NCBI RefSeq assembly: GCF_003570885.1
Contig: NZ_QXJC01000010.1
Span: forward strand, 1-64,000
Direction of reading: 5' to 3'
Length of the DNA stretch: 64,000 nucleotides
From: Simplicispira hankyongi
GTDB taxonomy: Bacteria > Pseudomonadota > Gammaproteobacteria > Burkholderiales > Burkholderiaceae_C
In this document: positions 10,071 to 21,045 of the stretch, in pieces
Numbering within the stretch: the first letter of the stretch is position 1
Layout: every line of letters begins with the position of its first letter
Made by a program: the position numbers and the translations under genes
Notes under the pieces: model-generated
Database searches by the model: none
What the model saw: only the letters and a program-made list of their open reading frames with translations
Told to the model about the DNA's origin: nothing

Positions 10071-10130
10071 TGTATTGATAGCTGCTAGCGCTTATCCATC
10101 AAGCGCTAGCGGCCAAAATACCTAAAAATC
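10071..10130 (+). repeat. Dispersed Comamonadaceae repeat, copy 2 (intergenic)
   Basis: A near-consensus copy: TATTGATAGCTGCTAGCGCT, then TATCCATC, then AAGCGCTAGCGGCCAAAATA. The inner arms AGCGCTT and AAGCGCT form an inverted repeat. Together with non-coding flanks it fills the 219-base gap before the hydrolase gene. Confidence 0.88.
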
Positions 10131-10281
10131 TGAAGAAACTTGCCGGCTTGGCCAGAGGCGGTGGCGCCACGTGCTGCTTGACACCTGGGTGACTCGCACG
10201 CGCCCTCGCGCGGGTTGCGCCCGTTGCGCAGGCGGCGGCCTTGTTCCACGATGGTGCTCCCATTTTTCACAGGAGCACCGC

Positions 10282-11070
10282 ATGCCCTTCGCGCACGCCA
10301 ATGGCCAGAAGCTGTACTACGAAGACACCGGCGGCGACGGCCCGGTCATCGTCTTTTCGCACGGCCTGTTCATGGACAGCAGCATGTTTGCGCCGCAGGT
10401 GCAGGCCCTGCGCGGCCAGTGGCGCTGCATCAGCTGGGACGAGCGCGGCCACGGGCAGACGGCCGATCCGGCGCGCTGCGACCCGTTCACCTACTACGAC
10501 TCGGCCGACGATCTGGCGGCGCTGCTGGCGCACCTGGGCGTGCAGCGCGCCGTGCTGGCCGGCATGTCGCAGGGCGGCTACCTCTCGCTGCGCTGCGCGC
10601 TGACGCACCCCGAGCTGGTGCGCGCGCTGGTGCTCATCGACACCCAGGCCTTGCAGGAAGACCCCCGGAAAATGGTGGGCCACGAGGCCTTGATGAAGGC
10701 TTGGCTGGAGGGCGGCCTGTCGGGCGAGATCGCAGCGGTGGTGGCCCACACCATCCTGGGCGAGGGCTGGGCGGATGCGCCGGTGTGGCAAGCCAAGTGG
10801 CGCCAGTTGACCGCGCCCAACCTGATCCAGTGCTTTACCACCCTGGGCAGCCGCGACGACATCAGCGAGCGGCTCGGTGCCATCACCGTGCCGGCATTGG
10901 TGGTGCACGGCTCGGTGGACCATGCGATCGACCTGGCGCGCGCGCAGGCCATGGCGGACGCCTTGCCCCATGCGCGCATGGTGGTGGTGCCCGGCGGCGG
11001 GCACGCCAGCAACCTCACGCACCCCGAGCCCGTGAATGCGGCGGTGGCGGCGTTTCTGGAAACGCTGTAG
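10282..11070 (+). CDS. Alpha/beta-fold hydrolase
   Basis: A 262-residue alpha/beta hydrolase with a complete catalytic triad: nucleophile S96 in GMSQGGY, D213 in HGSVDHAID and H241 in PGGGHASN. The oxyanion loop SHGLFMDS lies near residue 30. The start is ATG 10282, with CAGGAG 6 bases upstream. It resembles 3-oxoadipate enol-lactonase and haloperoxidase-like esterases, but no close substrate assignment is possible. It runs convergently with the DUF421 gene. Confidence 0.85.
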   Translation: MPFAHANGQKLYYEDTGGDGPVIVFSHGLFMDSSMFAPQVQALRGQWRCISWDERGHGQTADPARCDPFTYYDSADDLAALLAHLGVQRAVLAGMSQGGYLSLRCALTHPELVRALVLIDTQALQEDPRKMVGHEALMKAWLEGGLSGEIAAVVAHTILGEGWADAPVWQAKWRQLTAPNLIQCFTTLGSRDDISERLGAITVPALVVHGSVDHAIDLARAQAMADALPHARMVVVPGGGHASNLTHPEPVNAAVAAFLETL

Positions 11071-11117
11071 CAGTGCTGACCGGGCCCTGACCGGTGGGCG
11101 CTGTGCCGGCAGCGTGG

Positions 11118-11606
11118 CTACGTCGCGTCCAACGAGCGCTGCGTGGGCCGCAGCACCACGGTGATCTGCCCGTTGACTTCGATGGTGGCACGCGCCACCT
11201 CGTGGGCGTGCAGGCAGCCCCCGGCACGCAGGGCGGCGGCCAGGTCGGCGGGGGAAATGCGCTCGCGCTCCATCAGCGCTTCGTCCACTTTGCCATCCTG
11301 CACCAGCACGCGGGCGTGGCCGTCGATCAGGCGTTCGAGCCGGCGAAAGCGGAAGGTCAGGTGCGACAGCACCACATGGCAGAAGAGCAGCGTGCTGGCC
11401 GAAATCAACCCGCCGATGAGCGAGTTGTCGCCCGCATTCATCGAGTTCTGCACCGCGTTCGACAGGATCAGGAGCAGCACCAGGTCAAACGGGGCGTACT
11501 GCCCCGTTTGCCGCTTGCCGGTGGCGCGCAGGAAAATGAGCAGGAAGATGTACACCACGACGCCGCGCACGACAAACTCCCACCAGGGGACAGACAGATT
11601 CCACAT
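11118..11606 (-). CDS. DUF421 (YetF-like) membrane protein
   Basis: A 162-residue protein with about three N-terminal membrane segments (roughly residues 10-85: [45 protein letters not shown]) and a soluble C-terminal DUF421 domain that includes [41 protein letters not shown] is the family hallmark. TAGGAG precedes the start. Function of the family is not established. It is short for the family but has both parts. Confidence 0.85.
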   Translation of the reverse strand: MWNLSVPWWEFVVRGVVVYIFLLIFLRATGKRQTGQYAPFDLVLLLILSNAVQNSMNAGDNSLIGGLISASTLLFCHVVLSHLTFRFRRLERLIDGHARVLVQDGKVDEALMERERISPADLAAALRAGGCLHAHEVARATIEVNGQITVVLRPTQRSLDAT

Positions 11607-11674
11607 GCGAGACTCCTACCATTGAAGGCGCCAAGTCTACGTGGGCGCCTGCCTTGCTCCACCTGCCCCTTTCC

Positions 11675-12109
11675 ATGACCTTGCTTGCCCGTGACTCCGC
11701 TTCGCCTTGCCCCTGCGGCCGCCTTGACCCGCGCGCCCGTGCGCGCCCTCTGGCGTTTGGCCAGTGCTGTGGGCGCTGGCTTGGTGGCGATGCGCCAGCG
11801 CCCGACGCCGAGAGCCTCATGCGCTCGCGCTATAGCGCCTTTGTGCGCGAAGATGCGGCGTGGCTGCGGGCCACCTGGCACGCCAGCACCCGGCCCGCAG
11901 AACTCGACTTCGAGCCCGGTGCGCGCTGGCTGGGGCTGGAGGTGCGGCGCCACTGCCTGATCGATGCCGACCATGCCGAGGTGGAATTCGTCGCCCGCTA
12001 CCGCGTTGCGGGCCAGGCGGTGCGCTTGCACGAGACCAGCCGCTTTGTGCGCGAAGGCGGGCACTGGTTTTACGTCGATGGGGCGCAGCATGAGCGGGCG
12101 AGAAAATGA
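11675..12109 (+). CDS. YchJ/UPF0225-family protein with SEC-C-like zinc site
   Basis: A 144-residue protein. The N-terminus has CPCG...QCC, the SEC-C-type metal-binding cysteines, followed by the family motif [22 protein letters not shown]. The second half (FVARYR...[18 protein letters not shown]) is an NTF2-like fold typical of UPF0225. The spacer between the two cysteine groups ([15 protein letters not shown]) is longer and more basic than usual. Biochemical function is unknown. TTG 11654 is in frame but has no support. Confidence 0.82.
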   Translation: MTLLARDSASPCPCGRLDPRARARPLAFGQCCGRWLGGDAPAPDAESLMRSRYSAFVREDAAWLRATWHASTRPAELDFEPGARWLGLEVRRHCLIDADHAEVEFVARYRVAGQAVRLHETSRFVREGGHWFYVDGAQHERARK

Positions 12110-12123
12110 ATGAAAATGCTTTC

Positions 12124-12290
12124 TAGGGAGCCTCTGCACGAATCGTCGCGCCGTGTGCATCTGCGGCCTCGGGCGATCTGCAGCGTTGCAAATCCTCGCG
12201 ATAGCTACGGCTATCGCTGCGGTTTGCGCCTTGCAGCTCATCCCGATCCGCAGCGCCCACTTGCCACGCAATTCGTGCAGAGGCTCCCTA
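12124..12290. mobile_element. MITE-like palindromic element with 18-bp terminal inverted repeats
   Basis: Ends GGGAGCCTCTGCACGAAT (12126-12143) and its exact complement (12271-12288) are each flanked by TA, consistent with a TA target duplication. The interior is also palindromic: GCGATAGC-TACG-GCTATCGC forms a central hairpin, and the flanks (TCTGCGGCCTCGGGCGATCT against ATCCCGATCCGCAGCGCCCA) pair imperfectly, so the whole 167 bp can fold into one long hairpin. It has no open reading frame of note. It accounts for half of the 335-base gap between the YchJ-family gene and the MaoC-Pta gene. Confidence 0.8.
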
Positions 12291-12444
12291 GCGCTTTATT
12301 CATATGCTTTTATTGCTATTTATTCAGGAGCAATAATGCCATGTATGAGCGTCGCAGCAAGAATCGCCCCAACCGGTTGCGCTAGGCTTGCACCCCACGG
12401 GGCTGGCTTCCTGCCGCCCTGCCTTCTCATCTCTCTGGAGCGTC

Positions 12445-13902
12445 ATGCCCGATACCGGATCGCCCCTCACGCCATCCCTAGCGCCGCCCGGTGCGCCGCC
12501 ACAGGCGCTGGCCACCGTGCGCAACCGCACCTTTGACGAAATCGCCGTGGGCGACAGCGCCAGCATCGAGCGAACGCTCAGCAAAGAGGACATCGAACTG
12601 TTTGCTGTGCTCTCCGGCGACGCCAACCCGCAGCACCTGGATGCGGACTTTGCCGCCTCCACGCGCTTTCATGGGGTCATTGCGCAGGGCATGCTGAGCG
12701 GCGCGCTGGTATCGGCCGTTCTGGGCACGCGCCTGCCAGGGCCGGGCACCATTTATCTCGGGCAAACGCTCAAGTTTCTCGCGCCCGTGCGCATCGGCGA
12801 CCGGCTGCGTGTCAGCGTGACCGTGAGCGCCCGCGACGAAGCCAAAAAGCACCTGACACTGGCCTGTACCTGTGTGAACCAGGACGGCACCACGGTGCTT
12901 GACGGCGAGGCCGAGGTGCTGGCCCCCACCGAACGCATTGAACGCCTGCGTACCACGCTGCCCGAAGTGCACATCAGCGTGGGCAACGACGGCATGCGGC
13001 GGCTGCTTGAGCATGTGCGTTCACTGGGCAGACTCTGTGTCGCGGTCGTGCACCCGTGCGATGCGCTCAGCCTGGGCGGTGTGCTCGACGCCCGTGCCGC
13101 AGGGCTGATCGAGCCGGTGCTGGTGGGCCCGCGCGCGCGCATCGAGGCGGCGGCGCAAGAGAGCGGCCTGGACATTTCCGGCATCGCCATTGAAGACACG
13201 CCGCACAGCCACGCTGCAGCCGCCCGCGCGGTGGAGCTGGTGCTGCAGGGCCGCGTGCAGGCGCTGATGAAAGGCAGCCTGCACACCGACGAGCTGATGG
13301 GCGCCGTGGTGGCAAGCCAAGGCGGGCTGCGCACCAAGCGCCGCGTGAGCCACTGCTATCTGATGCAGACGCCGGCCTACCCGCGCCCCTTCATCATCAC
13401 CGACGCAGCCATCAACATTGCGCCCACGCTGGCCGACAAGGCCGACATCGTGCGCAACGCCATCGACCTGGCGCACGCCATCGGCGTGGCCCAGCCGCGC
13501 GTGGCGATTCTGGCCGCCGTGGAAACGGTGAACGCCGCCATGCCCGCCACACTGGACGCCGCTGCCCTGTGCAAGATGGCCGACCGCGGCCAGATCACCG
13601 GCGCCCTGCTCGACGGGCCGCTGGCCTTCGACAATGCCGTCTCCATTGCCGCGGCGCGCACCAAAGGCATCGTCTCCGAAGTGGCGGGCCGCGCCGACAT
13701 CCTGGTGGTGCCGGACCTGGAAAGCGGCAATATGCTGGCCAAGCAGCTCGAATTTCTGGGCGGCGCAGCCTCGGCCGGCATCGTGCTCGGCGCGCGTGTG
13801 CCCATCGTGCTCACCAGCCGGGCCGACGCGCGCGACACGCGGCTGGCCTCGTGCGCCGTGGCGGTGCTGCTGGCGCACCACTACCAGGAGGCGCCCCTGT
13901 GA
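12445..13902 (+). CDS. Bifunctional MaoC-like hydratase/phosphate acyltransferase
   Basis: A 485-residue fusion. Residues about 25-160 are a MaoC-like hotdog hydratase: FDEIAVGDSASIERTLSKEDIELFAVLSGD then GMLSGALVSAVLG. Residues about 185-480 are a phosphotransacetylase/phosphotransbutyrylase: MKGSLHTDELMGAV, RPFIITDAAINIAPTL, ITGALLDGPLAFDNAVS, LEFLGGAASAGIVLGA. The second half would turn acyl-CoA and phosphate into acyl phosphate, which the overlapping kinase gene uses. The start is ATG 12445 with CTGGAG upstream. The preferred acyl chain is unknown; the MaoC domain points to a crotonyl/3-hydroxyacyl or short acyl substrate rather than only acetate. Confidence 0.88.
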   Translation: MPDTGSPLTPSLAPPGAPPQALATVRNRTFDEIAVGDSASIERTLSKEDIELFAVLSGDANPQHLDADFAASTRFHGVIAQGMLSGALVSAVLGTRLPGPGTIYLGQTLKFLAPVRIGDRLRVSVTVSARDEAKKHLTLACTCVNQDGTTVLDGEAEVLAPTERIERLRTTLPEVHISVGNDGMRRLLEHVRSLGRLCVAVVHPCDALSLGGVLDARAAGLIEPVLVGPRARIEAAAQESGLDISGIAIEDTPHSHAAAARAVELVLQGRVQALMKGSLHTDELMGAVVASQGGLRTKRRVSHCYLMQTPAYPRPFIITDAAINIAPTLADKADIVRNAIDLAHAIGVAQPRVAILAAVETVNAAMPATLDAAALCKMADRGQITGALLDGPLAFDNAVSIAAARTKGIVSEVAGRADILVVPDLESGNMLAKQLEFLGGAASAGIVLGARVPIVLTSRADARDTRLASCAVAVLLAHHYQEAPL

Positions 13903-15092
13903 GCGATCTGGTGCTGGTCCTGAATTGCGGCTCGTCGAGCATCAAGTTCGCCCTGTTTGACGCCGGCATTCGACCACTGCCGCGCACGCCCTTGTGGAAC
14001 GGCAAGGTGGATGGCATCACCGGTGCCACGCCGACGTTTGGCGAAACCGGTGCCGCGCCCGGCCCGGTGGCGCTCGATGCCGCGCAGCCCTACCACGCCG
14101 CGCTGGAACACATCCACGCCAGGGTGCTGGCGCGCATGGCGCAGGGCGGGCACCGCATGGCCGCCGTGGCGCACCGCGTGGTGCATGGCGGCGCCAAGTA
14201 CTTCGACCCGGTGCGCGTGGACGCACAGGTGCTGGCCGACCTGAAGCGCTATATCCCGCTCGCGCCGCTGCACCAGCCCTTTGCGCTCGAAGCCATCGCG
14301 GCACTGCTGGAAACGGTGCCCGACTTGCCGCAGGTGGCCTGCTTTGACACGGCGTTTCACCACACCCTGCCCGACGTGGAAAAGATGCTGCCGCTGTCCT
14401 GGGACGCCTGGGAGCGCGGCCTGCGCCGCTATGGCTTTCACGGCCTGTCGTACGAATACCTGTCGATCGCGCTGCCCGAGCGCTGTGGCGACGCGGCGCG
14501 TGGCCGCACCATCGTGGCGCACCTGGGCAGCGGCGCCAGCCTCTGCGCCATGCAGGGCCTCAAAAGCGTCGCCACCACCATGGGCTTCTCGGCCCTCGAC
14601 GGCCTGATGATGGGCACGCGCTGTGGCGCACTCGACCCCGGCGCGGTGCTCTACCTGATGGAGATGGAAAAGCTCTCGCTGGACGCAGTGGGCCATCTGC
14701 TGTACCACGGCTCCGGCTTGCTGGGACTTTCCGGTGTGTCGTCCGACCCGCGCGAGCTGCTGGCGCAAGAGGCCGGCAACGCGCGCATAGCCGCCGCGCT
14801 GGCGCTGTACGTGCGCCGCATCGTGCGCGAGATCGGCGCCCTGGTGGCCGTGCTGGGCGGCCTCGACATGCTGGTTTTCACCGCCGGCATCGGCGAGCAC
14901 AACGCCGCCATCCGCGAGCGCGTGTGTGCGGGGCTGGCCTACCTGGGCCTGGCGCTCGACGCTGAGGCCAACGCCCGGAACGCCGATCGCATCTCCAGCG
15001 CCGCCAGCCGCATCCCCGTGCAGGTCGAGCGCACCAACGAAGAATGGGTGGCCGCCTGGCACGCCTGCCGGCTGGTGCCTGGGCTGGCGTAG
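13899..15092 (+). CDS. ackA: Acetate/propionate-family kinase
   Basis: A 397-residue ASKHA kinase that transfers phosphate between acyl phosphate and ADP/ATP. Signatures are VLNCGSSSIKF at the N-terminus, AVAHRVVHGG, FDTAFHHTLP, RYGFHGLSYEY, HLGSGASLCA and DGLMMGTRCG. The start is GTG 13899, overlapping the previous stop as GTGA, so the pair is translationally coupled. One motif differs from classical AckA: the usual HNP sequence reads HQP in PLAPLHQPF, which may reflect a substrate other than acetate. No pyruvate formate-lyase or lactate genes are nearby. Confidence 0.9.
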   Translation: MSDLVLVLNCGSSSIKFALFDAGIRPLPRTPLWNGKVDGITGATPTFGETGAAPGPVALDAAQPYHAALEHIHARVLARMAQGGHRMAAVAHRVVHGGAKYFDPVRVDAQVLADLKRYIPLAPLHQPFALEAIAALLETVPDLPQVACFDTAFHHTLPDVEKMLPLSWDAWERGLRRYGFHGLSYEYLSIALPERCGDAARGRTIVAHLGSGASLCAMQGLKSVATTMGFSALDGLMMGTRCGALDPGAVLYLMEMEKLSLDAVGHLLYHGSGLLGLSGVSSDPRELLAQEAGNARIAAALALYVRRIVREIGALVAVLGGLDMLVFTAGIGEHNAAIRERVCAGLAYLGLALDAEANARNADRISSAASRIPVQVERTNEEWVAAWHACRLVPGLA

Positions 15093-15099
15093 CGACGCA

Positions 15100-15157
15100 G
15101 GCAGTGGGGTCGGACCACGATTTCGTGCAGCGAAACTCGTGCTCCGACCCCACTGCC
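15100..15157. repeat. GGGGTCGGA-type REP hairpin
   Basis: GGCAGTGGGGTCGGA (15100-15114) pairs exactly with 15143-15157, and the inner sequence CACGATTTCG/CGAAACTCGTG pairs with slight mismatch. It resembles in its GGGGTC core the element inside uvrA at 35662. It lies just after the acetate kinase gene and could also act as a weak terminator, though no T-tract follows. Confidence 0.72.
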
Positions 15158-15212
15158 GGACTATTGGGCGCCCCTGCCATCGCCAAGCCGCAGGAGTGTG
15201 GCGCGCCCTTTC

Positions 15213-15280
15213 AAAAATTTAGATGAAAATCGCCTCCAGCGCTTATCCCCATTGCGCAACAAGCTATGAATTTTGAAGCA
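15213..15280 (-). repeat. Dispersed repeat, copy 3 (reverse orientation)
   Basis: Reads in reverse relative to copy 2: CGCCTCCAGCGCTTATCCCC, then ATTGCGCAACAAGCTATGAA. The start codon of the HAD hydrolase (ATG 15266) lies inside its outer part. Confidence 0.78.
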
Positions 15281-15937
15281 ATCCTGTTCGACTGCGACGG
15301 CGTTCTCGTCGACAGCGAGCCCCTCACCAACGGCGTGCTCTGCACCATGCTGAACGAAGCCGGCTGGGCGATTTCGCCCGAAGCGTGCATGGACACCTTC
15401 ATCGGCAAAACGGTGCGCAGCGAAGCCGCGCGCATCGAGGCGCACACCGGCCAGCCGCTGACCGACGCCTGGATGGCCGCGTTCTACGCGCGCCGCAATG
15501 CCGAGATCGAGCGCCACCTGCAGCCCATTGCCGGCGCGGTGGAGGCGGTGCGCGCGCTGCACCGCTTGACGGACGGGCGCATCGCCTGCGCCTCGGGCGC
15601 CGACCGTTTCAAGGTGGAAATGCAGCTGCGCCAGGTGGGGCTGGCCGAGCTGTTCGGCGGCCATGTGTTCAGCGGCCACGAAATGCCCGCCACCAAGCCC
15701 GCGCCCGACGTGTACCTGGCCGCCGCTGCTGCCTTGGGCGTGCCACCGGCGCGCTGCCTGGTGGTGGAAGACACCGTCACCGGAGTCACCGCCGGCGTGG
15801 CGGCTGGCGCCACGGTGTGGGGCTACGCGCCCGGAGGCGCCGGCCACGGCAGCGCAGCGGCGTTGCGGGCAGCGGGGGCAAGCGCTATTTTTGCCGATAT
15901 GGCGTTGCTGCCGCACCTGTGTGGACCGGTGGGCTGA
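15266..15937 (+). CDS. HAD-superfamily hydrolase (phosphoglycolate phosphatase/phosphoglucomutase-like)
   Basis: A 223-residue haloacid-dehalogenase phosphatase of subfamily IA. Motif I is FDCDGVLVDSEP (D9 nucleophile, D11 acid/base), motif II ACASGADR, motif III KPAPDVYLAAA and motif IV VVEDTVTGVTAG. A helical cap fills about residues 15-85. Related proteins act on small sugar phosphates. The start codon lies within a dispersed repeat and has no clear ribosome-binding site. Confidence 0.85.
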   Translation: MNFEAILFDCDGVLVDSEPLTNGVLCTMLNEAGWAISPEACMDTFIGKTVRSEAARIEAHTGQPLTDAWMAAFYARRNAEIERHLQPIAGAVEAVRALHRLTDGRIACASGADRFKVEMQLRQVGLAELFGGHVFSGHEMPATKPAPDVYLAAAAALGVPPARCLVVEDTVTGVTAGVAAGATVWGYAPGGAGHGSAAALRAAGASAIFADMALLPHLCGPVG

Positions 15938-15949
15938 CCCCGGCTGGGT

Positions 15950-15976
15950 GCCTGGCGCGCATTTTTGCGCCCAGGC
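15950..15976. terminator. Possible bidirectional hairpin between convergent genes
   Basis: GCCTGG (15950-15955) pairs with CCAGGC (15971-15976), and CGCGCA pairs with TGCGC with one bulge around a T-rich loop. It lies exactly between the ends of the HAD gene and the AraC regulator. No outside T-tract is present, so termination is only suggested. Confidence 0.4.
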
Positions 15977-17013
15977 TACTGCCCACGCCACTCGCCCGGC
16001 GCCATCCCCGTCCACCCCTTGAACGCGCGGATAAAACTCTTCTCGTTCTGAAACCCCGCAGCCAGCGCCACCTGCTTGATCGGGCGCTGGCTGCGCTGCA
16101 GCAGGTCGGTGGCGATCTCGCGGCGTACCGTGTCTTTGAGGGTTTGCAGTGACGTGCCCTCGTCCTTCAACTGCCGGTGCAGGGTGCGGGCGGACAGGTT
16201 CAGCCGGGCCGCCAGGTCGTCCGCGTTGTGGGCTGCTTGCGGGTCGCTGCGCAGCATCTGGCGCACGCGCGCCAGCAGCAGCCGGTCGCGGCGGTACTGC
16301 AGCACCGTCAAGGGCAGGGCGCGCTCCAGCATGGTCTGCAGCGCGGCCTCGTCGCGGCGCAGGGGCAGGGCGAGGTAGCGGGCGTCGAAGCTGATGTGGG
16401 TCGGGGCAGCAGAAAAGCGCGCCGGGGCGCTGAACAGCACGGCGTAGGTGTCGGCATGGGGCGGAGCGTCGAAGGCGAACGCAGCGTTGAGCAGCGGAAT
16501 GCGCGAATCCACCAGCCAGCAGGCCACGCCCAGGGCATTGCGCAGCAGCGAGACATGGCAGAACTCGCGCAGCACGCCCAGGTCGCGTGCCTCATGCAGG
16601 GTGAGGTGGGCCACGTCGCCTTGCACCGCCCACTCCAGCCGCACATCCTGCGTCAGCAGGCCATGGTGGCGGCACCAGCGCGCCATCGCCAGGCCCAGGT
16701 GCGGCGCGGTGATGGAGGCGCGTGCCAGCATGCCGTAGCTGCCCCAGGGCAGGGGGCGGATGAACCAGCCCAGGGCCTCGTCGTCCAGTTCGCGCATGGC
16801 GGCCTCGGACAGACGTTCCATCTGCAGGGCGGTGATCCGGCCGTCCGGGCGCGCCAGCAGGGCCGGCGCAATCTGCGCCTGGGCCAGGGCCTGCGCCGGG
16901 TCGAGGCCGCGCAGCGCATAGGCGTGCGCGATGGCGCGGACGAAGGCCGCCGGGGTTTCTGCGCGCGCGCTGGCGGGTGCCGGGTTGGTGGCGGTGGAGG
17001 TTGGCGTGCTCAT
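15976..17013 (-). CDS. AraC-family regulator with Arabinose_bd-type sensor domain
   Basis: A 345-residue transcription factor. Residues about 30-220 resemble the Arabinose_bd domain of OruR/ArgR-like AraC proteins ([27 protein letters not shown]). The last 100 residues are the double helix-turn-helix: [22 protein letters not shown], then [28 protein letters not shown] start at MSTPTSTA (17013); the frame remains open upstream without a better start. It is divergent from the acyl-CoA synthetase gene 128 bp away and most likely controls it. Confidence 0.87.
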   Translation of the reverse strand: MSTPTSTATNPAPASARAETPAAFVRAIAHAYALRGLDPAQALAQAQIAPALLARPDGRITALQMERLSEAAMRELDDEALGWFIRPLPWGSYGMLARASITAPHLGLAMARWCRHHGLLTQDVRLEWAVQGDVAHLTLHEARDLGVLREFCHVSLLRNALGVACWLVDSRIPLLNAAFAFDAPPHADTYAVLFSAPARFSAAPTHISFDARYLALPLRRDEAALQTMLERALPLTVLQYRRDRLLLARVRQMLRSDPQAAHNADDLAARLNLSARTLHRQLKDEGTSLQTLKDTVRREIATDLLQRSQRPIKQVALAAGFQNEKSFIRAFKGWTGMAPGEWRGQ

Positions 17014-17033
17014 TGCCCAAGTGTGCCGCGTGC

Positions 17034-17060
17034 GTGGCACGATTTGCAACCATTGTGGCA
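17034..17060. promoter_or_regulatory. Candidate AraC-type direct-repeat operator
   Basis: GTGGCA occurs at 17034-17039 and again at 17055-17060, 21 bases apart (two helical turns), in the gap between the AraC regulator and the acyl-CoA synthetase gene. Such spaced direct repeats are the normal AraC-family binding geometry. Half-sites are short, so chance is possible. Confidence 0.4.
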
Positions 17061-17141
17061 AGCAAGGTGGCGCTGTCGCTTTTATCCTGTACGGTTCGTG
17101 GGCCGCGCAGCGCAGACCCGCAGCACAAGGAGACACCGCAG

Positions 17142-18875
17142 ATGCAGCCCCAAAACGCTTCCCCGCTGATCCAAAGCCAAGCCACCGGCGCCACCGAGCC
17201 GCCGCTGATCGAGCAGACCATTGGCGCTTTCTTCAACACCATGGTGCAGCGCCAGCCGGGCAACGAGGCGTTGGTCAGCTGCCACCAGGGGCGGCGCTAC
17301 ACCTATGCCGAGCTGCAGCGCGAGGCGCGCCAGCTCGCCAGCGCGCTGCTGCGCCAGGGCCTGGTGCCGGGCGACCGGGTGGGCATCTGGTCGCACAACA
17401 ACGCCGAATGGGTGCTGATGCAGCTCGCTACCGCCGAAGTCGGACTGGTGCTGGTCAACATCAACCCGGCTTACCGCACGGCCGAGGTGGAATACGCGCT
17501 CAACAAGGTGGGCTGCCGCCTGCTGGTGACCATGGCGCGCTTCAAGACCAGCGACTACCTGGGCATGCTGCGCGAGCTGGCGCCCGAGTGGGCGCACGGC
17601 CAGCCGGGCGAGCTGGTGGCCCAGCGCCTGCCGCATCTCTCGACCGTGGTGTGGATCGACGCCCCCGGCAAGGAGCCTGCTTCGGGCGCCAATGAACCCG
17701 GCTTGCTGCGCTTTTCTGACTTTTTGGCGCGCGGCGATGCAGAGGACCCGCGCATTGCCCAGGTGGCGCGCAAGCTCAAGGCCACCGACCCGATCAACAT
17801 CCAGTTCACCAGCGGCACCACAGGGTTTCCGAAGGGCGCGACGCTGACGCACCGCAACATCCTGAACAACGGCCTGTTCATCGGCGAATGCATGCGGCTG
17901 ACCCCTGCCGACCGGCTGTGCATTCCCGTGCCGCTGTACCACTGCTTTGGCATGGTGCTGGGGAACCTCGCGTGCTTTACGCACGGCGCTGCCATCGTCT
18001 ACCCGAACGACGGCTTCGAGCCGCTCTCAGTCCTGCAGGCGGTGCAGGACGAAAAATGCACCGGTCTGCACGGTGTGCCCACCATGTTCATTGCCGAGCT
18101 GGACCACCCGCGTTTTGCCGAGTTTGACCTCTCGACGCTGCGCACCGGCATCATGGCTGGCTCGCCCTGCCCGACCGAGGTGATGAAGCGCGTGGTGCGG
18201 GACATGCACCTGTCCGAAATCACCATTGCCTACGGCATGACCGAAACCAGTCCGGTGAGCTGCCAGAGCAGCACCGACACGCCGCTGGAGAAGCGCGTCT
18301 CCACCGTGGGCCGGGTGCAGCCGCATCTGGAAATCAAAATCATCGACCCCGAGACCGGCGCGGTGGTGCCCGTGGGCGAGCGCGGCGAGTTCTGCACGCG
18401 AGGCTATTCCGTCATGCATGGCTACTGGGGCGACGAGGAAAAAACGCGCGAAGCCATTGATGCCGACGGTTGGATGCACACCGGCGACCTCGCCACCATG
18501 GATGCCGAGGGCTACGTCAACATCGTCGGCCGCATCAAGGACATGGTGATCCGCGGTGGCGAGAACGTGTACCCGCGCGAGATCGAAGAGTTTCTGTACC
18601 GCATGCCCCAGATTCAGGACGTGCAGGTCATCGGTGTGCCCGACCTGCGCTATGGCGAAGAGCTGTGCGCCTGGATCATCGCCAAGCCCGGCACCGCGCC
18701 GACCGAGGACGACATCCGCGCCTTTTGCAAAGGCCAGATCGCGCACTACAAGGTGCCGCGCTACATCCGCTTCGTGAATGAATTTCCCATGACGGTGACC
18801 GGCAAGATCCAGAAATTCCGCATGCGTGAAGCCACCATCGAGGCGCTGGGCCTGACCGAGCAAAAAACCGCCTGA
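17142..18875 (+). CDS. AMP-forming acyl-CoA synthetase
   Basis: A 577-residue ligase that activates a carboxylic acid with ATP and CoA. The P-loop-like motif reads [18 protein letters not shown], the A5 region [10 protein letters not shown], and the C-terminal hinge and lysine regions [21 protein letters not shown] and [18 protein letters not shown] stands 7 bases before ATG 17142. It is followed at 35 bp by liuB, so it probably feeds isovalerate, or another short/medium acid, into the pathway. It is of the medium/long-chain FACL type rather than acetyl-CoA synthetase. Confidence 0.9.
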   Translation: MQPQNASPLIQSQATGATEPPLIEQTIGAFFNTMVQRQPGNEALVSCHQGRRYTYAELQREARQLASALLRQGLVPGDRVGIWSHNNAEWVLMQLATAEVGLVLVNINPAYRTAEVEYALNKVGCRLLVTMARFKTSDYLGMLRELAPEWAHGQPGELVAQRLPHLSTVVWIDAPGKEPASGANEPGLLRFSDFLARGDAEDPRIAQVARKLKATDPINIQFTSGTTGFPKGATLTHRNILNNGLFIGECMRLTPADRLCIPVPLYHCFGMVLGNLACFTHGAAIVYPNDGFEPLSVLQAVQDEKCTGLHGVPTMFIAELDHPRFAEFDLSTLRTGIMAGSPCPTEVMKRVVRDMHLSEITIAYGMTETSPVSCQSSTDTPLEKRVSTVGRVQPHLEIKIIDPETGAVVPVGERGEFCTRGYSVMHGYWGDEEKTREAIDADGWMHTGDLATMDAEGYVNIVGRIKDMVIRGGENVYPREIEEFLYRMPQIQDVQVIGVPDLRYGEELCAWIIAKPGTAPTEDDIRAFCKGQIAHYKVPRYIRFVNEFPMTVTGKIQKFRMREATIEALGLTEQKTA

Positions 18876-18910
18876 CCTGCAGCGCTGCCACCCCCCTACA
18901 CCGGATTCCC

Positions 18911-20518
<1,608 letters not shown>

Positions 20519-20532
20519 GCCGACGCGTCGCC

Positions 20533-21045
20533 ATGCATCCTCTCGCCCACTTTCAGACGCTCGCACGCTATAACGTGTGGGCCACGGCGCGTCTATTGGA
20601 GTCGGTGGCGGCTGTTTCGGATGGCGCCTACCGGCGCGACGTGGGCCTGTTCTTCAAAAGCATCCACGGCACGCTCAACCACCTGCTGGTGGGTGAGCAT
20701 CTGCTGTGGTTCCGCCGCTTTGCCGAAGGTATCTCGCCCAAGGTGGCGCTGGACGCCGAGGTCGAGCCCGGCCGCGTGGCGCTGGCGGAGCGCCTGCAGG
20801 CGGGCGCCACCTGCTGGGCGCCGCTGATTGCCAGTTGGCCCGAGCAACGCTTTGCCGGCACGCTGGACTACACCACCATGCGTGGCACGCCCGTATCGTT
20901 GCCCTTTGCCGCCACGCTGGCGCACGTGTTCAACCACGGCACGCACCACCGCGGCCAGATCACCGCGGCGCTGACCGCGTTGGGCCAGCCTTGCCCAGAA
21001 CTTGATCTGGTTTATTTCCTGCAAACCGAAGCCACCGCACCATGA
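20533..21045 (+). CDS. DinB-family protein
   Basis: A 170-residue four-helix-bundle protein of the DinB/YfiT type. Putative metal ligands are the histidines in LNHLLVGEHLLW and NHGTHHRGQ. I use ATG 20533, where the family pattern AHFQTLARYNVWA begins; GTG 20515 in frame would overlap the liuB stop codon. It also overlaps liuC by 4 bp, so it is translated within the liu operon. Family members are often thiol-dependent transferases or damage-inducible proteins of unknown job; no function in leucine breakdown is known. Confidence 0.82.
   Translation: MHPLAHFQTLARYNVWATARLLESVAAVSDGAYRRDVGLFFKSIHGTLNHLLVGEHLLWFRRFAEGISPKVALDAEVEPGRVALAERLQAGATCWAPLIASWPEQRFAGTLDYTTMRGTPVSLPFAATLAHVFNHGTHHRGQITAALTALGQPCPELDLVYFLQTEATAP

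Noticed and set aside
15100-15157. Hairpin considered as an intrinsic terminator of ackA
   Set aside because: The stem is strong but no T-tract follows, and the GGGGTC core matches the REP-type element in uvrA, so it is listed as a repeat.
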